A DNA stretch of 64,000 nt from an uncultured Chitinophagaceae bacterium. GTDB lineage: Bacteria; Bacteroidota; Bacteroidia; Chitinophagales; Chitinophagaceae. The notes beneath the pieces were generated by a model. That model made no database searches. It was not told where the DNA came from and worked only from the letters and a program-made list of their open reading frames with translations. The position numbers were made by a program, and so were the translations under genes. Of this stretch, positions 32,275 to 40,425 are shown one piece after another; positions within the stretch are counted from its first letter, which is position 1; the number at the start of each line of letters is the position of its first letter. Location of the stretch: contig CALCII010000013.1 in assembly GCA_937907395.1 (NCBI GenBank), positions 558,001 through 622,000 of the forward strand, given 5' to 3'.

Positions 32275-35200
32275 TTAATGGGTGATTACGTTCACTTCCA
32301 GTGCGGTATTGTCCAGCAGGAAGGACGCCATTTCATCGTTCATTTCAAACCCTTTTTCCACGGTGTACATACTGATCTTCCAGTTTTCTTTGGGTTCAAA
32401 TAACTGGAATTTCAAACTGCTCCTGCCGGGGTTCTTTTTTACATTTTTCTCTACAAAATCAACCATTTCTTTCGTAAGGAACCTCGGTTCAATATTCACC
32501 AGCACCTGTTTGGTCATGGCCGATTTGATGGTTTCCAGCAACAACACTTTATCCACTTTAAATTCCAGTTCTTCTGCATTATTCCAACGGGGTTTGAATG
32601 CTCCGCTTACGAACACAACAGAACCGGGCGTGAAATGATCTTTGAATTTTACATAGTCTTCTCCAAAAAGGGCAATATCCATTTTGCCACTATAATCCTC
32701 TAAAACAAATATGCCAAACTGTTTACCCGTTTTTCCAATCCGGTGATTGGCCACTGCAACCAAACCGGCAATGCGAAGGGGCTGCATGGGGTTGGGTTGC
32801 AGGGTAATGGCTTCTTTAAATTCATTAAACTCTGCAATAGGTTTGATTTTATAATAAGCCATTTCAAAACGGAAATGATCCAGCGGATGCCCGCTGATAA
32901 ACATACCCGTTACTTCTTTTTCATGATCCAGTTTCTGCGTTAACGACCATTCTTCACAGTTGGGAATTTTAGGCGTGGGAATTTCCATCATCATCGAATC
33001 GCCAAATAGTGTATTGCTGTTTTGCGATTGATTGGCCTGGTAACGGTTACCAAAGTTGATGATGCGTTCCAGGTTGCTTTGTGTTTCACCCGGCATTGTA
33101 TGTAAATACTGCGCCCGGTGCATGTCTTTAAAACAATCGAATGCCCCTGCATAAACCAGGCTTTCTAATGATTTTTTATTTACTGTGCGTTGATTGATAC
33201 GTTTGATGAAATCAAATATATTTTTAAATGTTCCGTGGTTGTTACGTTCTTCAATGATACTTTCCACCGCAGCTTCACCAACTCCCTTTAAACTTCCTAA
33301 TCCAAGGCGGATCACACCTTCCTTGTTTACAGCGAATCCGGATAATGATTCATTGATATCCGGCCCCAGTACTTTAATGCCCATCCGCTTACATTCTTCC
33401 ATGAAGAAAGTGATCTTTTCAATACTGCCTGCGTTGTTCAACACAGCACTCATATATTCACCCGGGTAATGTGCTTTGAGATATGCGGTTTGATATGCTA
33501 CATAAGCGTAACAAGTAGAGTGTGATTTGTTGAATGCGTATTGGGCAAAGGCTTCCCAATCGGTCCAGATTTTTTCCAGTTTTTCAGCAGGATGTCCTTT
33601 GGATGATGCACCACTCACAAACTGTGCTTTCATTTTATCCAGCACCGATTTTTGTTTTTTACCCATGGCCTTACGCAGTACGTCGGCATCCCCCTTACTG
33701 AACCCTGCCAGTTTCTGCGCCAGCAACATCACCTGTTCCTGGTAAACGGTAATACCGTATGTTTCCTGCAGGTATTCTTCCATCTCCGGTAAATCGTAAC
33801 TGATCGCTTCTTTCCCGTGTTTCCTGTCGATGAAGTTGGGGATATAAGCCAGCGGCCCCGGACGATACAAGGCGTTCATGGCAATGAGATCGGCAAACTG
33901 ATCGGGTTTGAGTTCACGGAGGTATTTCTGCATACCCGGACTTTCAAACTGGAATGTACCAATGGTATCGCCACGTTGATAGAGTTCGAATGTTTTTAAA
34001 TCATTGAGTGGTATTTCATCCGGAATAATTTCGATTCCGTGATTCTGTTTGATTAATTGCAATGCATTTTTAATAATGGTGAGGGTCTTTAACCCCAGGA
34101 AGTCCATCTTGATAACACCAGCTTCTTCAATCACACCACCTTCAATCTGTGTAACCAATAACTCCGAGTCTTTTGATTTACAAACAGGGATCAGTTCTGT
34201 GAGATCCTTTGGCGCAATGATAATACCAGCCGCATGCAAACCGGTATTTCGTACTGATCCTTCCAGGATTTCAGCTTCGTGCAGTACTGTTGATGCGAGG
34301 CTTTCTCCATTGTACACATCACGAATGCGTTTCACCAATTCAATATCTTCCGGGTTTAATGCTTCTTTTTCTTCCAGGCTTTTCTCGCCTTTGAATGGTG
34401 CATGTAACACACGTTTCAGACTGATGCCCGGACGATCCGGTACCAACTTCGCCAGCGCATTACTTTCAGGTAACGGCAGGTCCATTACCCGGGCCACATC
34501 CTTAATACTCATCTTGGCAGCCATGGTGCCATAGGTGATGATCTGTGCCACCTGGTTTTTTCCGTATTTGTCAACTACATAATCAATCACTTTCTGACGG
34601 CCTTCATCATCGAAGTCCGTATCAATATCGGGCATGGACTTACGATCCGGGTTGAGAAAACGTTCAAACAGTAAGTTGTATTTAATAGGATCAATGTTAG
34701 TAATACCAATACAATAAGCCACCACACTTCCTGCTGCCGATCCACGTCCCGGCCCAACAAATACACCCAACTGTCGTCCGGCTTTGATGAAATCACTCAC
34801 AATCAGAAAGTAACCGGCAAAACCCATTGTTTTGATCGTGAAGAGTTCAAAATCGATCCGTTCCCGTATTTCTTCTGTGATTTCACTATAACGGTTACGG
34901 GCACCCTCATATGTGAGATAATGCAGAAATTCCCATTGGTTGAGATTACTGTCATCGTGTTTCTGAAATTCTTTTGGAATAGGGAACGCAGGCAACAGTA
35001 TATCTTTCTTCAGATTTAGTAACTGAACTTTATCTACAATTTCGTTGGTATTGTCGATCGCATCTGGCAAGTCTTCAAACAATTGTTTCATTTCCTGTGT
35101 GGTCTTGAAATAAAACTGATCATTGGGAAATGCAAAGCGTTTGTTCTTGACGTGTATATCATCGTCTGAAAATTCACGCAGGGCAGGAGTTGCCTGTTTT

Positions 35201-35907
35201 TCACCGGTGTTGATACAAAGTAAAATGTCGTGTGCGTTGAAATCGGTCTGATCCACATAGTGTGAATCATTACTCGCAATTACTTTAACGTTGTACTTTT
35301 TGGCAAACTTCACGAGTATCTCATTCACTTTGTTTTGCTCGGCCATACCATGGCGTTGTAGCTCCACATAATAATCTTCCTGGAAAATGTTCAGCCACCA
35401 TTTGAATTCGTTTTCTGCTTCTGCTTCTCCTTTCGTTAAGATCATCTGGGGAACCATCGCTCCTAAACAGCAGGTAGTAGCAATGAGCCCTTCATGATAT
35501 TTATGAATGAGTTCTTTGTCGATGCGTGGATACTTGCTGTACATCCCTTCAATAAAACCAAGCGAAGTGAGTTTTACCAGGTTTTTATATCCTTGCTCAT
35601 TCTTTGCGAGTAATACCTGGTGAAACCGTTGATCTTTCTGTTCTTTGCTGAAGGTTTTAATATGACGGTTTTCGGTAAGATAAAACTCACAGCCAACAAT
35701 GGGTTTCACTTTGAGTGAACCATCCTCATTTTTATGTTTATACGCTTCGGCTACAAACTGAAAAGCGCCAAACATGTTTCCATGATCGGTAATGGCCAGT
35801 GCGGGCATCCCGTCGTTCATGGCTTTTTTGTACAAAGAATCGATACCGGCTGCTCCGTCGAGCAGTGAATATTGTGTGTGAACGTGTAAATGTGAGAAAC
35901 GGGTCAT
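32275..35907 (-). CDS. dnaE: DNA polymerase III subunit alpha
   Basis: 1210 residues, full length. Order: PHP domain with HLHVHTQYSLLDGAAG (6-21) and AITDHGNMFG; palm with GPGRGSAAGSVVAYCIG (about 391-407) and PDIDTDFDDEGR (about 427-438), which carries catalytic aspartates; fingers and helix-hairpin-helix region (about 810-900); a C-terminal OB domain (IAGLVAVANHRIGKTGKQFGIFVLED, about 1030-1055). This is the DnaE type; proofreading is by a separate epsilon-like subunit. It is a single gene with no close partner. Confidence 0.97.
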   Translation of the reverse strand: MTRFSHLHVHTQYSLLDGAAGIDSLYKKAMNDGMPALAITDHGNMFGAFQFVAEAYKHKNEDGSLKVKPIVGCEFYLTENRHIKTFSKEQKDQRFHQVLLAKNEQGYKNLVKLTSLGFIEGMYSKYPRIDKELIHKYHEGLIATTCCLGAMVPQMILTKGEAEAENEFKWWLNIFQEDYYVELQRHGMAEQNKVNEILVKFAKKYNVKVIASNDSHYVDQTDFNAHDILLCINTGEKQATPALREFSDDDIHVKNKRFAFPNDQFYFKTTQEMKQLFEDLPDAIDNTNEIVDKVQLLNLKKDILLPAFPIPKEFQKHDDSNLNQWEFLHYLTYEGARNRYSEITEEIRERIDFELFTIKTMGFAGYFLIVSDFIKAGRQLGVFVGPGRGSAAGSVVAYCIGITNIDPIKYNLLFERFLNPDRKSMPDIDTDFDDEGRQKVIDYVVDKYGKNQVAQIITYGTMAAKMSIKDVARVMDLPLPESNALAKLVPDRPGISLKRVLHAPFKGEKSLEEKEALNPEDIELVKRIRDVYNGESLASTVLHEAEILEGSVRNTGLHAAGIIIAPKDLTELIPVCKSKDSELLVTQIEGGVIEEAGVIKMDFLGLKTLTIIKNALQLIKQNHGIEIIPDEIPLNDLKTFELYQRGDTIGTFQFESPGMQKYLRELKPDQFADLIAMNALYRPGPLAYIPNFIDRKHGKEAISYDLPEMEEYLQETYGITVYQEQVMLLAQKLAGFSKGDADVLRKAMGKKQKSVLDKMKAQFVSGASSKGHPAEKLEKIWTDWEAFAQYAFNKSHSTCYAYVAYQTAYLKAHYPGEYMSAVLNNAGSIEKITFFMEECKRMGIKVLGPDINESLSGFAVNKEGVIRLGLGSLKGVGEAAVESIIEERNNHGTFKNIFDFIKRINQRTVNKKSLESLVYAGAFDCFKDMHRAQYLHTMPGETQSNLERIINFGNRYQANQSQNSNTLFGDSMMMEIPTPKIPNCEEWSLTQKLDHEKEVTGMFISGHPLDHFRFEMAYYKIKPIAEFNEFKEAITLQPNPMQPLRIAGLVAVANHRIGKTGKQFGIFVLEDYSGKMDIALFGEDYVKFKDHFTPGSVVFVSGAFKPRWNNAEELEFKVDKVLLLETIKSAMTKQVLVNIEPRFLTKEMVDFVEKNVKKNPGRSSLKFQLFEPKENWKISMYTVEKGFEMNDEMASFLLDNTALEVNVITH

Positions 35908-36024
35908 AGTAATGTCTGCGTGTCAAATGCAAACCTCAAATTTCGGTATAGTTATTGGTTTCGTACAGAAGAATTATTCCACAATTTTCCGCCAATTTGT
36001 CCGTTTACTATAACAACGTAAAGG

Positions 36025-36055
36025 TTGCTAAACAGGATGTGTTTGCCTACCTTTG
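36025..36055 (+). promoter_or_regulatory. Promoter of the NlpC/P60 gene
   Basis: TTG (36025-36027), 20 bp spacer, TACCTTTG (36048-36055): a good match to the Bacteroidota -33/-7 promoter. It shows that transcription starts near 36062, downstream of the more upstream possible start codons of the gene. Confidence 0.65.
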
Positions 36056-36075
36056 CGCCGGAGAAATTCAATTCT

Positions 36076-36768
36076 GTGAAGCGCTGGTGGAACTATATGA
36101 TCCTGGGGGCACTGCTGAGTAGCTGTAACACACTCAAACAAGTGATGCAGCCGCATACCAGGAATTCAACAGCGGCTACAGGATCCGGCACACCCGTTTT
36201 ACTGGAGAACATCGAAATAAAGCAGGATAAAACGCCGGTTACTACAAAGAGTACCAATTCCGGGAAAACTTCTGCAACATCTTTCAAAGTTACCAATGCA
36301 TCTGTTGTCCCATCCATTGAGATGGTTACCTTGAACCAGATCAGATATGCGTTAAGGCTGGATGTACCGGTTGAATTTATACAAAACCGTTTTCTGTACG
36401 ATTTTATTGATCAATGGTGGAACGCACCCTACCGGCTGGGCGGAACAAGCATCAATGGAATAGATTGTTCGGCTTTCGTTCAAACCTTAATGGCATCTGT
36501 ATTTGCATTGCAATTGCCCCGGACTACCAAAGAACAATATTCGTATTCAAAAGAAGTTTCAACAGAAGAATTGAAAGAAGGTGACCTGGTTTTTTTCAGA
36601 ACGAGCAGAAGAGGAATTTCACATGTAGGGGTGTATTTGCAGAACAATAAGTTTGTTCATGCCTCCACATCCGGTGGCGTAATGATCAGTGACCTGGCAG
36701 AGCAATACTGGAGCCAGCGATATTTATTTGCGGGACGTGTGTTACAATCAGATATTCAGAAACCTTAA
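36076..36768 (+). CDS. NlpC/P60-family cell-wall hydrolase lipoprotein
   Basis: 230 residues from the GTG at 36076. This start follows the promoter and gives a proper lipoprotein signal (VKRWWNYMILGALLSSC). Earlier in-frame starts at 36025 and 36037 overlap the promoter. A linker of about 70 residues leads to the NlpC/P60 domain: GIDCSAFVQ (catalytic Cys), GDLVFF, then SHVGVYLQNNKFVHAS (catalytic His). Such enzymes cut peptide bonds in peptidoglycan stem peptides. A terminator follows the gene. Confidence 0.88.
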   Translation: MKRWWNYMILGALLSSCNTLKQVMQPHTRNSTAATGSGTPVLLENIEIKQDKTPVTTKSTNSGKTSATSFKVTNASVVPSIEMVTLNQIRYALRLDVPVEFIQNRFLYDFIDQWWNAPYRLGGTSINGIDCSAFVQTLMASVFALQLPRTTKEQYSYSKEVSTEELKEGDLVFFRTSRRGISHVGVYLQNNKFVHASTSGGVMISDLAEQYWSQRYLFAGRVLQSDIQKP

Positions 36769-36785
36769 TTTATCTTTGTATAAAC

Positions 36786-36813
36786 GGCTTCCCAATTGAG
36801 AAGCCTTTTTTAT
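36786..36813 (+). terminator. Hairpin with T-run between the NlpC gene and hisF
   Basis: Stem GGCTTC / GAAGCC (36786-36791 with 36800-36805), then six T. It ends 3 bp before the hisF start codon, so it would terminate the NlpC transcript and also sits in the hisF ribosome-binding region. Confidence 0.75.
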
Positions 36814-36815
36814 TT

Positions 36816-37574
36816 ATGCTGACAAAAAGAATCATTCCCTGTCTGGATATCAAAGACGGACGTACCGTGAAGGGAACCAATTTCGTTGACCTGCGTGATG
36901 CTGGCGACCCGGTGGAGTTAGGTGCTTTTTATGCACAAAACGGAGCCGATGAACTGGTATTTCTTGATATTACGGCAACAGTGGAAAAAAGAAAAACACT
37001 AAGTGAGCTCGTGAAGCGTATTGCCCGCCATGTAAACATTCCGTTTACAGTTGGTGGCGGAATCAGTTCTGTTGAGGATATGAGTTGGTTGTTACAAAGC
37101 GGCGCCGATAAAGTGTCGGTAAATACAGCAGCTGTGAAAAATCCGGATTTAATTACCGGGATTGCCAAAGCAGCCGGAAGCCAATGTTGTGTGCTGGCAA
37201 TAGATACCAAACTGGAGGAAGACGGAGAGTGGTATGTATACCTCAACGGCGGCCGCACCAAAACAGAATTGAAGTGTTTTGAATGGGCGAAAGAAGCAGT
37301 AGAGCGTGGAACTGGTGAAATTTTGCTCACTTCTATGAATCATGATGGAACGAAGCAAGGGTTTGCCATTGATATTACCCGGCGCTTATCCGATGCATTG
37401 CCCGTACCTGTGATTGCCAGTGGTGGTGCCGGTACTGTTGAGCATTTTGCGGAAGTGTTCCGTGATGCTCATGCCGATGCAGCCTTGGCAGCCAGTATTT
37501 TTCATTTTAAAGAAATAGAAATAAGTGATCTGAAAGCGTTTCTTGTCACACAAGGAGTGCCGGTAAGAGTTTAA
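36816..37574 (+). CDS. hisF: Imidazole glycerol phosphate synthase, cyclase subunit
   Basis: 252 residues. It uses ammonia from HisH to turn PRFAR into imidazole glycerol phosphate and AICAR. Barrel marks: IIPCLDIKDGRTVKGTNF (catalytic Asp 11), VGGGISSVEDM (about 80-90), VLAIDTK (catalytic Asp about 130) and VIASGGAGTVEHF (about 202-214). hisIE follows after 2 bp. HisH and the early his genes are not upstream; the previous gene is unrelated. Confidence 0.97.
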   Translation: MLTKRIIPCLDIKDGRTVKGTNFVDLRDAGDPVELGAFYAQNGADELVFLDITATVEKRKTLSELVKRIARHVNIPFTVGGGISSVEDMSWLLQSGADKVSVNTAAVKNPDLITGIAKAAGSQCCVLAIDTKLEEDGEWYVYLNGGRTKTELKCFEWAKEAVERGTGEILLTSMNHDGTKQGFAIDITRRLSDALPVPVIASGGAGTVEHFAEVFRDAHADAALAASIFHFKEIEISDLKAFLVTQGVPVRV

Positions 37575-37576
37575 AT

Positions 37577-38197
37577 TTGCAACCAAATAAATCGATCGTA
37601 TTGAAACCAGATTTTAAAAAATACAGTGATGGATTAGTTCCGGCCATCGTACAGGACTTTCAAACACAGAAAGTGCTGATGCTTGGTTTTATGAATGAAG
37701 AAGCATTCCGGAAAACAGAAGAAACCGGAAAAGTTACTTTTTACAGCAGGAGTAAACAACGTTTGTGGACGAAAGGAGAAGAGAGCGGAAACTTTCTGAA
37801 TGTAAAACAGGTATTGCTCGATTGTGATCAGGATACCTTGTTGATTAAAGCAGAACCGATGGGCCCCACCTGTCATACCGGAGCCGATACCTGCTGGAGC
37901 GAAAAAAATCACCAGGAAGATTTTCTGTTGTACCTGCAGGATATCATTGATCTCCGCCGCAAAAGCACTGATGGAAAGAGTTATGTGAAGTCATTGTTTG
38001 AAAAGGGGATTAATAAAATTGCGCAGAAAGTGGGCGAAGAAGCAACCGAAGTGATCATTGAAGCCAAAGACCAGAATGAAGAGTTGTTTCTCAATGAAGC
38101 CGCCGATCTGCTCTTCCATTTTATCGTTTTGTTAAGGGCCAAAGATGTTTCTTTGCAGGATGTTATTTATGTATTAAAGCAACGCCATTCTAAATAA
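37577..38197 (+). CDS. hisIE: Bifunctional phosphoribosyl-AMP cyclohydrolase / phosphoribosyl-ATP pyrophosphatase
   Basis: 206 residues from a TTG at 37577, with another TTG at 37601 that gives the common start (LKPDFKKYSDGLVPAI). The HisI part (about 10-120) has VLMLGFMNEEAF, LLDCDQDTLL and the zinc-binding CHTGADTCW. The HisE part (about 125-206) has KVGEEATEVIIEAK and NEAADLLFHF. It carries out steps 2 and 3 of histidine synthesis. It follows hisF closely and is followed 1 bp later by a TlpA-like gene. Confidence 0.95.
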   Translation: MQPNKSIVLKPDFKKYSDGLVPAIVQDFQTQKVLMLGFMNEEAFRKTEETGKVTFYSRSKQRLWTKGEESGNFLNVKQVLLDCDQDTLLIKAEPMGPTCHTGADTCWSEKNHQEDFLLYLQDIIDLRRKSTDGKSYVKSLFEKGINKIAQKVGEEATEVIIEAKDQNEELFLNEAADLLFHFIVLLRAKDVSLQDVIYVLKQRHSK

Positions 38198-38198
38198 T

Positions 38199-39290
38199 AT
38201 GTTCAAACTTTTTTTATCTGTATTTCTGATCACTGCGGGACTTATCACAAATGCTCAGCAGAATTTTGTGATTAAAGGAACCATACAAGGTGTGCCGGAC
38301 CAGACCGAAATTTCTCTTCATTTCGATAATCCGCAAAATGAACCCATTGCTAAAACAGTAGTAAAAGGGGGTAAATTCCTTTTAAAAGGAACCATAGCAG
38401 AGCCGGCTCTTTATGTATTGGTAACACCTGCTTCCAAACAAAACCTCGGACTTTTCCTGAGCGGTGCAACGTTAACTGTAACAGTTCATAAAGATTCGTT
38501 GAACAGAGGAGTGGTAAGCGGTTCACCGTTACAGGATCATTTCAATGAATTCAGAAAACAGTTTGATCCTTATTTTTTCCGGATTGACTATTTAGGTAAA
38601 CTGATTTCAAATGCGGCGTATGCATCTAAACAGGATTCGCTTTATGCGCTTGCAAGAAATGTGATAGGAGAGCTGGATTCCAAAGCAGAAGCATATATTG
38701 AAAAAAACAACAGCTCCGAAATCTCTCCGCTGCTGATGTATATTTTATACAGCTTTTTCCAGCAACCGGAAGTATTAGACAAACGTTTTTCCAAGCTTAC
38801 AGAAGTAGCACAGAAAAGTTACTATGGCCGGATGGTCAATGATATTGTAATGGAGAATAAGATAGGAGCTGTGGGTACAAAGGCTATCGACTTTACACAG
38901 GCCGATACTTCTGGTGTTATGATTTCTCTTTCCTCTTTCAAAGGCAAATATGTGTTGGTGGATTTCTGGGCCAGCTGGTGCGGCCCCTGCCGAATTGAAA
39001 ATCCGAATGTGGTGGCTGCTTACCAGAAATATAAAACGAAAAACTTTACGGTATTGGGTGTTTCACTCGACCGGGCTAAAGAACCCTGGATCCAGGCCAT
39101 TGCACAGGATGGTTTAACCTGGACACAGGTGAGTGACCTGAAGTTCTGGAGTAATGAAGCTGCTAAATTGTACAGGATTACTGCTATTCCGCAGAATTTC
39201 CTGGTAGGTCCCGATGGTACCATCATTGCAAAGAATCTGCGTGGTGAAGAATTAAATGCAAAGCTTGAAGAATTATTTACATCCAACTGA
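38199..39290 (+). CDS. TlpA-like thiol-disulfide protein with DUF4369 domain (copy 1)
   Basis: 363 residues. Signal peptide 1-19 (ending NAQ). Residues about 22-115 are a DUF4369 domain (FVIKGTIQGVPDQTEISLHF). The C-terminal 140 residues are a thioredoxin fold of TlpA/ResA type with WASWCGPCRIENP (about 261-273) and cis-Pro in ITAIPQNFL. It should reduce or oxidise disulfides in the periplasm. It overlaps no gene but directly follows hisIE and is followed by its paralogue 4 bp later. Confidence 0.88.
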   Translation: MFKLFLSVFLITAGLITNAQQNFVIKGTIQGVPDQTEISLHFDNPQNEPIAKTVVKGGKFLLKGTIAEPALYVLVTPASKQNLGLFLSGATLTVTVHKDSLNRGVVSGSPLQDHFNEFRKQFDPYFFRIDYLGKLISNAAYASKQDSLYALARNVIGELDSKAEAYIEKNNSSEISPLLMYILYSFFQQPEVLDKRFSKLTEVAQKSYYGRMVNDIVMENKIGAVGTKAIDFTQADTSGVMISLSSFKGKYVLVDFWASWCGPCRIENPNVVAAYQKYKTKNFTVLGVSLDRAKEPWIQAIAQDGLTWTQVSDLKFWSNEAAKLYRITAIPQNFLVGPDGTIIAKNLRGEELNAKLEELFTSN

Positions 39291-39294
39291 TCGT

Positions 39295-40422
39295 ATGCGT
39301 TTCATATTAGTATTCTTTTTTTCTTTTTATAACCTGCTTGTATTTGCACAGGAAGTTCCCTTTGTATTAAACGGAACCGTACCTGTTAGTACAAAAAAGA
39401 TGAAAGCCATTCTGAGTTGGAATAATGGTGCTTCGGCTGAAGAAGCCAATGTGGTCAATGGAAAATTTGTGATTAAAGGAACACTTTCCGGCCCGGTTCA
39501 TGCACAATTAAACCTGGAAGAAGCGAATCCATCATCGTCTAAAAAGTTCAGCATTACAGAATACCAGCAAAATGAGCTGGAACTTTTTATAGATGCAGGT
39601 ACAGTAACTGTAACAACGAAAACATTTTTAAAAGATGCAGTTGTAAAAGGATCAAAAACGGTAAACGAGTTTTATGCTTATACGCAACAAGTAAAACGGT
39701 TGGTGGATTTAAGAAATAAACTGAGTGAAGTGTTTTATGGGTATGCTTCTGAGAAAAACACCAGTGTATTACCCAAACTCACCGACATGTATATCACACT
39801 GAATGCGATTTTTCATCCTGAACAATCGGAGTTTATTAAAAAGAATCCTGCCTCTGCTATATCCTTCTACTTTGTTAGTGAAGCTTTAGGTGCAGATATG
39901 GATGCCTCAGTTGCCGGTCCCATGTTTGATCTTCTGGATCCTGCTTTGCAAAACAGCAGTGCCGGAAAAGAAATGAAACAGGCAATTGATATTGCTAAAC
40001 GATCCATGGTGGGAGTGATAGCTGCCGATTTCAAGCAGCCCGATGCAAATGGAAACGAGATTGCCTTGTCATCCTTTCGTGGTAAATATGTGCTGGTGGA
40101 TTTCTGGGCCAGTTGGTGCGGCCCCTGTCGTTCTGAAAGTCCGAATCTGGTAAAAGCCTATCAACGTTTTAAGGATAAAAACTTTGAAATCTTTGGTGTG
40201 TCACTCGATCAGAATAAGGAAAAGTGGCTCAAAGCAGTTGCAGATGATGGTTATACCTGGCCCCAGGTTGGTGATATGAAAGGTTGGCAAAATGCAGCCG
40301 CAGCACAATATGGTGTTACCGGTATTCCATTCAATATTTTACTGGATCCCAATGGCGTGATCATTGGAAGAAACCTCCGTGGTGAACAATTGGAAAAAAA
40401 GCTGAGCGAAGTGCTCAGATAA
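39295..40422 (+). CDS. TlpA-like thiol-disulfide protein with DUF4369 domain (copy 2)
   Basis: 375 residues from the ATG at 39295. Signal peptide about 1-18 (ending VFAQ), an N-terminal DUF4369-like region, and a C-terminal TlpA domain with WASWCGPCRSESP (about 274-286) and VTGIPFNIL. It is a tandem paralogue of the preceding gene: the sequence around the CxxC is nearly identical at DNA level, while the N-terminal parts have diverged. The start lies 4 bp after the stop of copy 1, so the two are co-expressed. Confidence 0.88.
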   Translation: MRFILVFFFSFYNLLVFAQEVPFVLNGTVPVSTKKMKAILSWNNGASAEEANVVNGKFVIKGTLSGPVHAQLNLEEANPSSSKKFSITEYQQNELELFIDAGTVTVTTKTFLKDAVVKGSKTVNEFYAYTQQVKRLVDLRNKLSEVFYGYASEKNTSVLPKLTDMYITLNAIFHPEQSEFIKKNPASAISFYFVSEALGADMDASVAGPMFDLLDPALQNSSAGKEMKQAIDIAKRSMVGVIAADFKQPDANGNEIALSSFRGKYVLVDFWASWCGPCRSESPNLVKAYQRFKDKNFEIFGVSLDQNKEKWLKAVADDGYTWPQVGDMKGWQNAAAAQYGVTGIPFNILLDPNGVIIGRNLRGEQLEKKLSEVLR

Positions 40423-40425
40423 TTG

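Noticed and set aside
32282..34534. Plus-strand open frames within dnaE
   Set aside because: Shadows of a long, well-conserved gene; no start context and low-complexity composition.
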